From Hephaestia sp. MAHUQ-44 (lineage in GTDB: Bacteria; Pseudomonadota; Alphaproteobacteria; Sphingomonadales; Sphingomonadaceae): a DNA stretch of 64,000 bases. How positions within the stretch are numbered: position 1 is the first letter of the stretch; every line of letters starts with the position of its first letter. The translations under genes and the position numbers were made by a program. The notes beneath the pieces were generated by a model. That model ran no database searches, was not told the DNA's origin, and saw only the letters and a list, made by a program, of their open reading frames with translations. This document shows positions 36,320 through 45,909 of the stretch, piece after piece. The DNA lies in the NCBI RefSeq assembly GCF_023806085.1, contig NZ_JAMSLX010000001.1, positions 124,001 through 188,000 on the forward strand, in the 5' to 3' direction.

Positions 36320-37676
36320 TCTCGCCTTTCTCGGTTTCCTCGCGGCGCTGATCGCGGCGGGGTTTCGCAAGCCGTTCCTGTTCATCCTCGCTTATGTCTA
36401 TATCGACGTCGTCTCGCCCCAGCGGTTGAGCTATTTTCTGCTCAATGCGATTCCGGTGTCGCTGATCGCCGTGGCGCTCGCGGTCGCCGGCTGGGCGATC
36501 GCCGACGACAAGAAGGACGTCCGCGTCGCCCCGCGACAATTCCTGATCCTGCTGCTGCTGCTCTATTGCTGGGCTACCACGCTGGGCGCCGATTTCCCCA
36601 CGGAAGCGCTCGATAAATGGGATTGGGTGTGGAAGGCGCTGGCGTTCGCGATCTTCCTGCCGCTCACCTTGCGCACCAAATTGCGAATCGAAGCCCTGCT
36701 CGGCTTCATGATCCTCGCCGCCTCGACGATCATCATCGTCGGCGGGTTGAAGACGCTCGCAAGCGGCGGCGGCTATGGCGAACTCAACCTGATGGTGACC
36801 AACAACAGCGGCCTCTACGAAGGCAGCACGATCTCGACGGTCGCGATCGCGATCATCCCGACGATCCTGTGGTTCACCCGCTTCGGCACGATCTTCCCGC
36901 CCGATTGGCGCGTCAAAACCTTCTGCTACGCGCTCGTCTTCGCGTGTCTGCTGATCCCGATCGGCACCTCGACGCGCACCGGCCTCTTGTGCATCGTCTT
37001 GCTCGCCTTGCTGATGCTGCGCGACGTCAAACGGCGCGTGCTCTACCTTACCGCGCTCGGCGTCATCGGGCTCGCGGCAGTGCCGATGCTCCCGAACACG
37101 TTCACCGAGCGGATGGGCACCATCAAGACCTACCAGGCCGACGAATCGGCCTCGACCCGGCTCGCGGTGTGGAAATGGACGATCGATTTCGCCAAGCAAA
37201 ACCCGTTTGGCGGCGGGTTCGAGGCGTATCGCCAGAACCAGATTCGCTATGACACGGTGAAGCTCGAAGGCGACGGCCCGATCCAGACCGTCGACAAGAC
37301 GCTCGCGGTCGATTCGGCACGCGCCTATCACAGCGCCTATTTCGAGATGCTGGGCGAACAGGGTTATCCCGGCCTTGCACTGTGGCTCGCGATCAACCTG
37401 ATCGGGCTGTTCCGCATGGAGGTGCTGCGCCGCCGCTACGGCCGCGCCGAGGGTGATGAGGCATGGATCGCGCCGCTCGCCAGCGCGCTCCAGTACGGCC
37501 ACATCATCTATCTGCTCGGCGCCGCGTTCATCGCGATCGCGTTCCAGCCCTTCATCTACATGCTGATCGGCGCGCAGATCGGGCTCGACACCTACCTCGC
37601 CCGCAAGCGTCGCGAATCGGCCTGGCGCCCGATCCCGCGCGGCCCCCGATCGGGCCGACCGGCGGCGACCGCATGA
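36312..37676 (+). CDS. Putative exosortase A-associated O-glycosylation ligase (O-antigen ligase-like)
   Basis: 454 residues, polytopic. The N-terminus DLAFLGFLAALIAAGFRKP and FILAYVYIDVVSPQRLSY is characteristic of the exosortase-A-system O-glycosylation ligase (DUF5935 plus Wzy/WaaL core). The large periplasmic loop contains FGGGFEAYRQNQ and RAYHSAYFEMLGEQGYPGLAL, the usual WaaL-like His region. Predicted to transfer a polysaccharide or oligosaccharide to an acceptor in the periplasm. An alternative GTG start is one codon upstream. Coupled by ATGA to the acyltransferase gene. Confidence 0.88.
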   Translation: MLDLAFLGFLAALIAAGFRKPFLFILAYVYIDVVSPQRLSYFLLNAIPVSLIAVALAVAGWAIADDKKDVRVAPRQFLILLLLLYCWATTLGADFPTEALDKWDWVWKALAFAIFLPLTLRTKLRIEALLGFMILAASTIIIVGGLKTLASGGGYGELNLMVTNNSGLYEGSTISTVAIAIIPTILWFTRFGTIFPPDWRVKTFCYALVFACLLIPIGTSTRTGLLCIVLLALLMLRDVKRRVLYLTALGVIGLAAVPMLPNTFTERMGTIKTYQADESASTRLAVWKWTIDFAKQNPFGGGFEAYRQNQIRYDTVKLEGDGPIQTVDKTLAVDSARAYHSAYFEMLGEQGYPGLALWLAINLIGLFRMEVLRRRYGRAEGDEAWIAPLASALQYGHIIYLLGAAFIAIAFQPFIYMLIGAQIGLDTYLARKRRESAWRPIPRGPRSGRPAATA

Positions 37677-38809
37677 GCGCCCGGCCCGAACTGCGTGCGC
37701 TCACCAGCGTCCGCGGGCTCGCGGCGTGGATGGTGGTGCTTTACCATATCCGTCTGTCGATCGCCGGACTGCCGCAGGCCTGGGTCGACGTCTTCGCCAA
37801 GGGCTATCTCGCGGTCGATTTCTTCTTCCTGCTCTCGGGCTTCGTCATCTGGCTGACCTATGGCGCGCGGCTGCGGGAGGGCGGCACCGGCGTGGTCGCC
37901 TTCTGGCAGCGCCGGATCGCACGCATCTATCCGCTCCATCTGCTCATGCTGATCTCGGCGATGTTGCTCGCGCTCGCGCTGGCGGCCACGGGGCGGCACG
38001 ATCCGGTCGAATTCCCGTTCGCGGCGCTCCCGCTCCACCTGCTGCTGGTACAGGATTGGGGGGTGACCGAGGCGCTCGCCTGGAACGATCCCGCCTGGTC
38101 GATCAGCGCTGAATTCGCCGCCTATCTGCTGTTTCCGCTCCTCGCGCGCGCAATCGACTGGCGCCGCGTATCGACGTTCGCGCTGATCGCGGCGATCGCG
38201 GCGTTCCTCGCGATCCTCGGCGGGGTGATGGCGCGTGCCGGCGCGCCTGGGCTGGGCTGGGAAATCTCGACCTTCGGGCTGCTGCGCTGCCTCACCGAAT
38301 TCAGCGCCGGCACCGCCTTATGCGCGCTCTGGCTGCGCTGGGCCGAGCGGCCGCTGATCCCGGCGATCGGCAGCGCGATCGTGGCAATGTTGTTGCTAGG
38401 CGGCTGGGCAATGGGATCGCTGTCCGAATTGTTTGCCGTGCCCATGGGGATGGCGGCATTGTTGTTGCTGCTCGCGCTCACCGCCGGGCGTGCACGCAAT
38501 CCGCTCGAATGGGCGCCGCTCCATTATCTCGGCGAGATCAGCTACGCGACCTATCTCTCGCATTTCCTGCTGTTCGTCGTCTTCAAGCTGCTGCTGGTCA
38601 GCGACGCCAGCGCCATCCCCCCGCTCCTGATCGCGCTCTATCTGCTGCTCGTCCTCGCCGCGTCGGTCGCGCTCTACCATCTGGTCGAGCGTCCAGCGCA
38701 GAAATGGCTCAACGCGGTTGCGCTGCCCGGAACGAAGCGATCGCCTGCGCATTGGGAGACACCACGGCCACGAGAGGAACCCCTTGCCGAGGATCGCTTA
38801 TTCCGGTGA
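37673..38809 (+). CDS. Acyltransferase 3 family (OafA/YrhL-like) membrane protein
   Basis: 378 residues with about ten membrane helices. Signature: RGLAAWMVVLYHIRLS with the catalytic His in helix 1, GYLAVDFFFLLSGFVIWL, and RRIARIYPLHLLML. O-acetylates sugars of surface polysaccharides, which fits its coupling to the O-glycosylation ligase (ATGA overlap). No C-terminal SGNH domain. A 102-bp gap with a hairpin separates it from the next gene. Confidence 0.9.
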   Translation: MSARPELRALTSVRGLAAWMVVLYHIRLSIAGLPQAWVDVFAKGYLAVDFFFLLSGFVIWLTYGARLREGGTGVVAFWQRRIARIYPLHLLMLISAMLLALALAATGRHDPVEFPFAALPLHLLLVQDWGVTEALAWNDPAWSISAEFAAYLLFPLLARAIDWRRVSTFALIAAIAAFLAILGGVMARAGAPGLGWEISTFGLLRCLTEFSAGTALCALWLRWAERPLIPAIGSAIVAMLLLGGWAMGSLSELFAVPMGMAALLLLLALTAGRARNPLEWAPLHYLGEISYATYLSHFLLFVVFKLLLVSDASAIPPLLIALYLLLVLAASVALYHLVERPAQKWLNAVALPGTKRSPAHWETPRPREEPLAEDRLFR

Positions 38810-38869
38810 CAGCGCCCCCGGCATTCCACGCCGGGAAAGGCGACACGGCCGGGAAGATTGGGATATTGC

Positions 38870-38893
38870 CTGGCTGATCGACGAATCAGCCAG
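38870..38893 (+). terminator. Hairpin between acyltransferase and mechanosensitive channel genes
   Basis: Perfect 9-bp stem CTGGCTGAT / ATCAGCCAG with a 6-nt loop, 18 bp before the channel's start codon and just ahead of its AAGAGAG. No T-run. Could be a weak terminator of the exopolysaccharide transcript or a 5'-leader structure. Confidence 0.45.
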
Positions 38894-38911
38894 CAACCTG
38901 AAGAGAGATCA

Positions 38912-40102
38912 ATGATCGCCGACACTGCAGCCGCCATCACGCTCTCGGCCGGCGACACCGATGCCCAACTCCGCAGCCTGACCGGCTACACCTGGGCGTG
39001 GGTCCAGGAACACTGGTTCCAGATTCTGATCGCGGCGGGCGCCGCCGCCGTCATCGTCGCCGCGCTCTATGCCCTGCGCGGCCTCGGCAGCAAATTGTGC
39101 AATCCCGACCGCCCGACCGGAAGCTGGATCTCGATTATCGGCAAGGCGGTTTCGAAAACGACCGGCTTCTTCATCGTCATGGTCGCGGTGCAACTGGTCG
39201 ACGGCTATGCCCAGACGCCGCCGGTGCTCGACCAGATCGTCACCTTTCTGTTCACCGTCGCGGCGGTGTTTCAGGGGGCGATCTGGGCGCGCGAGATCAT
39301 CCTCGGCTTCGTCGAGCATCGCACCTCGGCCGACCATTATCGCGGCGAAGCGATCGTCAACGCGATGGGGCTGATCCGCCTGCTGGTGAGCGTGGTGGTG
39401 TTCGCGATCGCGATCGTCGTGCTGCTCGACAATCTCGGCGTCAACGTGACCGGGCTCGTCGCCGGGCTCGGCGTCGGCGGCATCGCGATCGGCCTCGCCG
39501 CGCAGGGCATCTTCGCCGATCTGTTCGCCGCGCTCGCGATCATCTTCGACAAGCCGTTCAGCAAGGGCGATCAGGTCAGCTACGACAATAGCTCTGGAAC
39601 GATCGAGGCGATCGGGCTCAAGTCGACGCGCATCCGCGCCTATACCGGCGAACTGCGGATCATCGCCAACAAGAATCTGCTCGACAAGGAAATCCTCAAC
39701 GTCTCCGGGCGCGATCATATCCGCCTGCCGTTCACGATCGGCGTCGCCTACGAGACCCCGCCCGAAACGCTGGCCCGCATCCCCGCAATCCTCACCGAAC
39801 TGGTCGAGGCCGAGGGGGCGACGGCCGCGCGCGCAGGCTTCGAAGCGTTCGATCCCAGTGCGCTCAAATTCACGCTGCTGGTCGACGTACGCGGCAACGA
39901 TTGGGCGGTGGCGCATCCGCTTCGCGATCGGCTGCTGGTCGCGATCCTCACGCGCTTCGCCGCCGAGGGCATTGCGATCCCCTACCCCACGCAAACAACC
40001 TTCACTGCCGCCCCTGACGGTACGCTGATCATGCCCTATGCCGACCCGGTCGTCAGACGGACAACACCAAAGGATCCTCCCCCGGCCGTGCCCGAGGGCT
40101 GA
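38912..40102 (+). CDS. MscS-family mechanosensitive ion channel
   Basis: 396 residues. Three or four N-terminal membrane helices end in the pore helix VAGLGVGGIAIGLAAQGIFA (Gly/Ala-rich TM3), followed by the cytoplasmic beta domain starting DLFAALAIIFDKPFSKGDQV and a C-terminal mixed domain. Opens on hypo-osmotic shock in the inner membrane. The ATG at 38912 has AAGAGAG upstream. Confidence 0.93.
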   Translation: MIADTAAAITLSAGDTDAQLRSLTGYTWAWVQEHWFQILIAAGAAAVIVAALYALRGLGSKLCNPDRPTGSWISIIGKAVSKTTGFFIVMVAVQLVDGYAQTPPVLDQIVTFLFTVAAVFQGAIWAREIILGFVEHRTSADHYRGEAIVNAMGLIRLLVSVVVFAIAIVVLLDNLGVNVTGLVAGLGVGGIAIGLAAQGIFADLFAALAIIFDKPFSKGDQVSYDNSSGTIEAIGLKSTRIRAYTGELRIIANKNLLDKEILNVSGRDHIRLPFTIGVAYETPPETLARIPAILTELVEAEGATAARAGFEAFDPSALKFTLLVDVRGNDWAVAHPLRDRLLVAILTRFAAEGIAIPYPTQTTFTAAPDGTLIMPYADPVVRRTTPKDPPPAVPEG

Positions 40103-40147
40103 GGCGCGCAGCTTGCTGAAGGGCAACGCCATGCCCACATTCGCGTG

Positions 40148-40918
40148 ATGGCCGTTGCCGAGCCCAGTACGCGTACCCGGCTGTCGTCGGCGGGCCTTTC
40201 CGCCGCGATCGTGGCCTTGACGGGGTATGCCTTGCTCACCGGGCTCGATGTACCGCTGCCGCACGTGGTCGATTCGACGCTCAAGGTGTTCGGCGTCGCG
40301 CCATCGCCTCCACCACCGCCACCGCCACCCGAGACGTCGACCGTTCAGCCCAGACTCAGCCCCAAGGCGGAGGGCAAAGCCGCGCCGCCCAACCTCACCT
40401 CGCGCGCCACCCCGATTGCCGCCCCCACGCCGATCATCCGGCTACCGGTGCCGCCGCTGGTGATAACCTCGGTCAAGCCGTTCGAAGGCCCCGATCCGAC
40501 GCAGGGCAATGCCGACATCCGCGGCCCCGGCACCGGCGCGGGCGGGATCGGCGATGGCACCGGCAGCGGCGGGCGTGGCGATGGCGGCGGTGCCGGCGGC
40601 AATTCGCCCCCGCGTCACATCGGCGGGCGCATCCGCAATTCGGACTATCCCGCATCGGCAGGCGCCGAGGGCGCAGGCGGGATCGTTTCGGTCGAATATT
40701 ACGTCCTGCCCAACGGCCGCGTGTCGGACTGCAAGATCACCGAATCGAGCGGCAACCCGGCGCTCGACGAGACGACGTGCCGGCTCATCACCGAGCGCTA
40801 TCGCTACGAACCGTCACGCACCGCGAACGGCACCCCCGTCCGCTCGATCATCGTTGCCGACCACGAGTGGATCATCGACGATTCGATGCTCAGGGCGCTC
40901 CGCAAACGGGCGCGCTAG
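40148..40918 (+). CDS. TonB-family C-terminal domain protein
   Basis: About 256 residues. One N-terminal membrane helix (AGLSAAIVALTGYALLTG), a Pro-rich linker (PPPPPPPP) and a Gly-rich stretch, then a TonB C-terminal domain with NSDYPASAGAEGAGGIVSVEYYVLPNG and ITESSGNPALDETTCRLI. Could energise a TonB-dependent transporter or be an orphan TonB-like protein; no ExbB/ExbD is adjacent. A GTG one codon upstream is an alternative start. Ends 9 bp from the convergent putA stop. Confidence 0.82.
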   Translation: MAVAEPSTRTRLSSAGLSAAIVALTGYALLTGLDVPLPHVVDSTLKVFGVAPSPPPPPPPPETSTVQPRLSPKAEGKAAPPNLTSRATPIAAPTPIIRLPVPPLVITSVKPFEGPDPTQGNADIRGPGTGAGGIGDGTGSGGRGDGGGAGGNSPPRHIGGRIRNSDYPASAGAEGAGGIVSVEYYVLPNGRVSDCKITESSGNPALDETTCRLITERYRYEPSRTANGTPVRSIIVADHEWIIDDSMLRALRKRAR

Positions 40919-40927
40919 CGCGCCCGC

Positions 40928-43918
40928 TCAAATCCCACCCTCATCGAGGCTGAGCAGGCTCGCATTGCCGCCTGCGCTGGTGGTGTCGATCGAGACCGCG
41001 CGTTCGGCGACGAAGCGGAACAGATAATGCGGCCCGCCCGCCTTCGGCCCGGTGCCCGACAGCCGTTCGCCGCCGAACGGCTGCGATCCCACCACCGCGC
41101 CGATCATCGCACGGTTGACGTAGAGGTTGCCGACATGCGCGTGCGCCTCGGTCACCTCGGCAGCGCGGGCGATGCGGCTGTGCAGCCCCATCGTCAGCCC
41201 GAAACCCTTCTCGTTCACGCGCCGGATCGTCTCGATCAATTTGCCCGACGGCCAGGTGGTATAGTGCAGCACGGGGCCGAACCATTCCTGCTTGAGATCC
41301 TCGATCGCATCGATCTCGATCAGCGTCGGCGGCACGAACAGCTCGTCCTCGGGCACCGGCACGGTCTTGAGCCATTTTTCGTGTGCGCCATCGCGATACG
41401 ACATCAATTTGTCATACGCTGCCTGATCGATCACCGGCCCGACGTCGGTCGCGGGATCGCCGGGATCGCCGACCGTGAGCAAGTCCATCGCGCCTTTCAA
41501 CATCGCGATCATGCCCGGCGCGACATCCTCTTGGATCAGCAGCAACCGCAGCGCCGAGCAACGCTGCCCCGCCGAGCGGAACGCCGAGGTGATGACGTCC
41601 TGCACGACCTGTTCGGGCAGCGCGGTCGAATCGACGATCATCGCGTTGATCCCGCCCGTTTCGGCAATCAGCGGCAGGATCGCGCGTTCCTCGGCGGCGA
41701 GCAGCGATTGCGCGATGCGCCGCGCGGTGCCGGTCGAGCCGGTGAAGGCGACCCCCTGGATGCGCAGGTCGGCGGTGATCGCCGCGCCCACTTCGGGGCC
41801 GCCGGGAACGAGGATCAGCACGTCGTCTGGCACCCCCGCTTCGTGCGCGAGTTCAACCGCGCGCGCGGCGATGCGCGGCGTCTGCGGCGCGGGCTTGGCG
41901 ACGACGGTATTGCCCGTGACCAGCGCGGCCACCGTCTGCCCGAGAAAGATCGCGAGCGGGAAATTCCACGGCGCGATCGTCGCCCACACCCCACGCCCGT
42001 CGAGGTGCATCATGTTGCGCTCGCCAGTCGGGCCGGGCAGCTCGACCGATTGCAGGTCGGCACGCGCGCGGGCGGCATAATAGCGACAGAAATCGACCGC
42101 TTCGCGCACCTCGGCAAGCGCATCGGGAATCGATTTGCGCGCTTCCTGGATGCACAGCGCCATCAGTTCGTTGCGATGTTCCTCGAGCAGCGCGCCCAGT
42201 TTTTCGAGCATTCCCGCACGCTCATCGACGGCGCGCGCGGTCCAGCCCGGAAACGCCGCATGCGCGCGATCAATTGCTTCGGAGGCATGAACCGCGTCAT
42301 ACGCCGCCATCGCCCCCTCGGCCATCAGCGGATGCGGCGTGTTGACCGCCTGCCGGACCGCCTCGAGCACGACACGATTGCCGAGATCGAGCCCGGCGCT
42401 GTTGATCCGCTCGGGTTGATAAAGATCGCGCGGCAACGGGATCGACGGGTGCCGTGTGCCGCCCACCGCTTTCACCTTCTCAACCGGGTCAGCGAGCAGA
42501 TCCTCATCCGATTTATGTTCATCGGCGAGCTGGTGGACAAAGCTCGAATTAGCCCCGTTTTCGAGCAAACGGCGAACCAGATAGGCGAGAAGGTCCTTGT
42601 GCCCACCCACCGGCGCATAGATGCGGCACCGATAATCGTGTTCGCGCACCAGCCGTTCGTACAGCCCGTCGCCCATGCCATGGAGCCGCTGGAATTCGAA
42701 ATCGCGCGCATTGCCCGCCCATTCGACGATCGTCGCGACGGTCAGCGCGTTGTGGCTGGCGAAGGCCGGGCGGATATTCCCGGCGTCGAGCATATCGCGC
42801 GCGCAGGCGAGGTAGCAGACGTCGGTCGCGGCCTTGCGCGTGAAAAGCGAATAGTTTTCCAGCCCCTCGACCTGATCGCGCTTGATCTCACTATCCCAAT
42901 AGGCGCCCTTCACAAGCCGTACATTCATCACCCGATCGAGCGCGTTCGCCCAGGCGATCACCGGTCGCGCGCGCTTACCATAAGCCTGCACCGCCATCCC
43001 GAACCCGTCCCAGCCGGCGAGCGCAGGCAACCCCGCCACCGCGCCGATGATGTCGAGACTCATGTCGAGCCGGTCCTGCTCCTCGGCATCGACCGTGAGC
43101 GCGATGCCGCGCGCCGCCGCCTGCACGGCCAGCGCTTCGAGCATCTCGATCAGCGCCGGCACGCACGCGTCATATTGCGCGACTTCATAGCGCGGGTGCA
43201 GCGCCGAAAGCTTGACCGAGATCGAATGCCCCGCCTCGGCAGCACGGCCCACCGCATCGATCGCACGCGTATAGGCCTCAAAATAATGCGCGGCATCGGC
43301 GGCTGTCCGCGCCGCTTCGCCGAGCATGTCGAAGCTGGCGGTAAAGCCCTGATGCTCGGGCCTGGTCATCCGCTTCAGCGCTTCGTCGATGGTGCGGCCC
43401 ATCACGAAAATCTCGCCCATCATCCGCATCGCGGCGCCCACCGCCTGGCGCACGAACGGCTCGCCCGCGCGCGCGATCAGGCGCCGCAGCGGTCCTGAAT
43501 GCCCCTCCCCCACCAGCGCGCGGCCGACAACAAGACCCCAGGTCGCCGAATTGACCAGCCGCGAATTGGATTTGCCGGTATGCGCGCGCCAGTCGGCATC
43601 ACCGAGCTTGTCGGCGATCAGGAAATCGGCGGTCGCCGGATCGGGGACGCGCAGGAACGCCTCGGCGAGGCTGAGCAGCGCGATGCCTTCGGACGAATTG
43701 AGCTGATATTGCTGGAGGAACTGGTTCACCCAGCCGCGATTCTGCGCCGCGCGCAGGTCCGCGAGCAGCCCGCCGGCCTCTCCCATGATCTTCGATCGCG
43801 TTTCCGAATCGCTGTCAGCGCGCTGAATGAGCGCCTTTAGAATGTCGGGTTCGGGTTCCCGGCGAAGCTTCTCCATGCTTTTTCGCGCGTTAGACCTGGC
43901 ATCATCGGTCATATTCAT
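40928..43918 (-). CDS. putA: Bifunctional proline dehydrogenase / glutamate-semialdehyde dehydrogenase
   Basis: 996 residues. An FAD proline dehydrogenase barrel occupies about 130-440 (NVRLVKGAYWDSEIKRDQVEGL; VTIVEWAGNARDFEFQRLHG) and an NAD aldehyde dehydrogenase about 520-990 with LIAETGGINAMIVDSTALP and the catalytic Cys in FRSAGQRCSALRLL. Oxidises proline to glutamate. It lacks the N-terminal ribbon-helix-helix DNA-binding domain of E. coli PutA, so it is an enzyme only, of the shorter PutA type. The MaoC gene is divergent. Confidence 0.95.
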   Translation of the reverse strand: MNMTDDARSNARKSMEKLRREPEPDILKALIQRADSDSETRSKIMGEAGGLLADLRAAQNRGWVNQFLQQYQLNSSEGIALLSLAEAFLRVPDPATADFLIADKLGDADWRAHTGKSNSRLVNSATWGLVVGRALVGEGHSGPLRRLIARAGEPFVRQAVGAAMRMMGEIFVMGRTIDEALKRMTRPEHQGFTASFDMLGEAARTAADAAHYFEAYTRAIDAVGRAAEAGHSISVKLSALHPRYEVAQYDACVPALIEMLEALAVQAAARGIALTVDAEEQDRLDMSLDIIGAVAGLPALAGWDGFGMAVQAYGKRARPVIAWANALDRVMNVRLVKGAYWDSEIKRDQVEGLENYSLFTRKAATDVCYLACARDMLDAGNIRPAFASHNALTVATIVEWAGNARDFEFQRLHGMGDGLYERLVREHDYRCRIYAPVGGHKDLLAYLVRRLLENGANSSFVHQLADEHKSDEDLLADPVEKVKAVGGTRHPSIPLPRDLYQPERINSAGLDLGNRVVLEAVRQAVNTPHPLMAEGAMAAYDAVHASEAIDRAHAAFPGWTARAVDERAGMLEKLGALLEEHRNELMALCIQEARKSIPDALAEVREAVDFCRYYAARARADLQSVELPGPTGERNMMHLDGRGVWATIAPWNFPLAIFLGQTVAALVTGNTVVAKPAPQTPRIAARAVELAHEAGVPDDVLILVPGGPEVGAAITADLRIQGVAFTGSTGTARRIAQSLLAAEERAILPLIAETGGINAMIVDSTALPEQVVQDVITSAFRSAGQRCSALRLLLIQEDVAPGMIAMLKGAMDLLTVGDPGDPATDVGPVIDQAAYDKLMSYRDGAHEKWLKTVPVPEDELFVPPTLIEIDAIEDLKQEWFGPVLHYTTWPSGKLIETIRRVNEKGFGLTMGLHSRIARAAEVTEAHAHVGNLYVNRAMIGAVVGSQPFGGERLSGTGPKAGGPHYLFRFVAERAVSIDTTSAGGNASLLSLDEGGI

Positions 43919-44007
43919 GCTTCCGGTTCGGCAATGCTTGCCCAGTGGATAGGTCTGATACTATCTCTCGGCCCGCGCTACGCCCAACTGAAACCGAAAG
44001 GAAAGCC

Positions 44008-44466
44008 GTGCCGGAAATTTCGCCGCAGGAGATGGCCCAACGCATCGGCACCGAAACCGTCTCCGACTGGGTTGAGGTGACGCAGGAAATGATCGACCAG
44101 TTCGCCGATGCGACCGGCGACCACCAGTTCATTCACGTCGATCCCGAGCGCGCGAAACTGACCCCGTTCGGCGGCACGATCGCGCATGGCTTCCTCACGC
44201 TGTCGCTAATGCCGCAACTCGCCGCCAAGGTGCCTGACGCGCCGAGGGTCGCGGGCATCAAAATGGGCGTCAACTACGGGGGCAACAAGGTTCGCTTCCT
44301 GCAACCCGTCCGCTCGGGCAAGCGCGTCCGCGGCCGCTTCACGCTGCGGGCTTTTGACGAGAAACGCCCCGGCCAATGGCAACAGACAATCGAGTTCACC
44401 GTCGAGATCGAGGGCGAGGACAAGCCCGCGATGGTCGCCGAATGGATCAGTCAGCTTTTCGTTTGA
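44008..44466 (+). CDS. MaoC-family enoyl-CoA hydratase
   Basis: 152 residues. The hydratase signature is complete: FADATGDHQFIHVDPERA with the catalytic Asp and His, followed by FGGTIAHGFLTLSL. Hydrates trans-2-enoyl-CoA to (R)-3-hydroxyacyl-CoA. The start is GTG at 44008 with AAAGGAAA upstream. Followed by a thiolase gene, which suggests joint use in fatty-acid or polyhydroxyalkanoate metabolism. Confidence 0.92.
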   Translation: MPEISPQEMAQRIGTETVSDWVEVTQEMIDQFADATGDHQFIHVDPERAKLTPFGGTIAHGFLTLSLMPQLAAKVPDAPRVAGIKMGVNYGGNKVRFLQPVRSGKRVRGRFTLRAFDEKRPGQWQQTIEFTVEIEGEDKPAMVAEWISQLFV

Positions 44467-44475
44467 ACACCCACG

Positions 44476-44536
44476 GTCACGCCGGCGAAAGCTGGCACCT
44501 CTCGCCACTTGAGGCCCCAGCCTTCGCTGGGGTGAC
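44476..44536. repeat. Palindromic intergenic repeat, family E
   Basis: 61 bp; arms GTCACGCCGGCGAAAGCTGG and CCAGCCTTCGCTGGGGTGAC pair at 17 of 20 positions. Single copy in this window. Lies between the MaoC and thiolase genes, so it may attenuate or stabilise the transcript. Confidence 0.65.
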
Positions 44537-44560
44537 GCCCCGAAGAAAGGATATCACCCA

Positions 44561-45739
44561 ATGCGTTCCGCCGTCATCGTCTCCACCGCCCGCACACCCA
44601 TCGGCCGCGCCTATCGCGGCGCGTTCAACGCGTTGCCGGCACCGACCCTCGCCGCCAAATCGATCGAAGCCGCGGTCGCGCGTGCCGGGATCGACGGCGC
44701 CGAAGTACAGGACGTCGTGTTCGGCGCCGCGCTCCAGCAGGGCAGCCAGGCGACCAATATCGCCCGCCAGGCGTTGCTGCGCGCCGGGCTGCCCGTGACG
44801 GTCGGCGGCATGTCGGTCGACCGCCAATGCGCCTCGGGGCTGATGGCGATCGCCACCGCCGCCAAGGAGATCATCGACGATCGCATGGACGTGACGATCG
44901 GCGGCGGGGTCGAATCGATCAGCCTCGTCCAGACCCCGCAGATGCGCGTCGCCCCCGATCCCGAATTGCTGGCGATGCATGACGATATTTACATGCCGAT
45001 GCTCCAGACCGCCGAGGTCGTCGCCAAGCGCTACAATATCAGTCGCGAGACAATGGACGCATATGCGCTGCAATCGCAGCAACGCACCGCCGCCGCGCAG
45101 GCCGCGGGCAAGTTCGACGACGAGATCATCCCCGTCACCGCGACGATGAACGTGACCAACAAGGAGACCAAGGAGGTCACGCAAAAGCAAGTCACGCTCG
45201 CCAAGGACGAGGGCAACCGGCCCGAGACCAGCATCGAGGGGCTGCGCGCGCTCCAGCCCGTGCTCGGCCCCGACATGACCATCACCGCGGGCAATGCCAG
45301 CCAGCTCTCCGATGGCTCGTCGGCGGCCGTGCTGATGGAGGAGAAGCTCGCCGAAAAGCGCGGTCTCCAGCCGCTCGGCCGCTATGTCGGCATGGCGGTT
45401 GCGGGCACCAAGCCCGACGAGATGGGCATCGGCCCGGTGTTCGCGATCCCCAAGCTGCTCGAACGCTTCAGCCTCAAGATGGACGACATCGGGCTGTGGG
45501 AACTGAACGAGGCGTTCGCGGTGCAGGTGCTCTATTGCCGTGATAAGCTGGGTATTCCGAACGAACTGCTCAACGTCAACGGCGGGGCGATCTCGATCGG
45601 CCATCCGTACGGCATGTCGGGCGCCCGCATGACTGGTCATGCGCTCATCGAGGGCAAGCGGCGCGGCGCGAAATACGTCGTCGTCACGATGTGCATCGGC
45701 GGCGGGCAGGGTGCGGCGGGGCTGTTTGAAGTCCTCTGA
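44561..45739 (+). CDS. Acetyl-CoA C-acyltransferase (thiolase)
   Basis: 392 residues. Catalytic residues are visible: nucleophile Cys in [28 protein letters not shown] (His) and the second Cys in [10 protein letters not shown]. Condenses two acyl-CoA or cleaves 3-ketoacyl-CoA. The sequence is closer to the degradative/acetyl-CoA acetyltransferase type than to PhaA, but this was judged by eye. Follows a MaoC hydratase. Confidence 0.94.
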   Translation: MRSAVIVSTARTPIGRAYRGAFNALPAPTLAAKSIEAAVARAGIDGAEVQDVVFGAALQQGSQATNIARQALLRAGLPVTVGGMSVDRQCASGLMAIATAAKEIIDDRMDVTIGGGVESISLVQTPQMRVAPDPELLAMHDDIYMPMLQTAEVVAKRYNISRETMDAYALQSQQRTAAAQAAGKFDDEIIPVTATMNVTNKETKEVTQKQVTLAKDEGNRPETSIEGLRALQPVLGPDMTITAGNASQLSDGSSAAVLMEEKLAEKRGLQPLGRYVGMAVAGTKPDEMGIGPVFAIPKLLERFSLKMDDIGLWELNEAFAVQVLYCRDKLGIPNELLNVNGGAISIGHPYGMSGARMTGHALIEGKRRGAKYVVVTMCIGGGQGAAGLFEVL

Positions 45740-45763
45740 CCGACGCGGTGACCGGTCGTAAAC

Positions 45764-45799
45764 GGGGGCTTCGGCGAAGGCCGGGGCCCCTTCTTTTTG
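45764..45799 (+). terminator. Terminator-like hairpin after the thiolase
   Basis: GGGGGCTTCGGCGAAGG followed by CCGGGGCCCC and TTCTTTTTG. CTTCG-G-CGAAG inside a G/C-rich outer stem with a bulge, then a T-rich tail, 25 bp after the thiolase stop. Confidence 0.6.
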
Positions 45800-45909
45800 T
45801 GAAAACGCCCCGGCGCGCGGCAAAGCGAGTTGCGCATTAATCCTGGGATGGTAGCGTTCTCTCTTGCGAGAGCCATCGACGACAGATGGCCTCGAACGAG
45901 GAGAGCGGG

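Noticed and set aside
41027-43498. 823-codon open frame antisense to putA
   Set aside because: Antisense shadow; the PutA reading has both catalytic domains intact.
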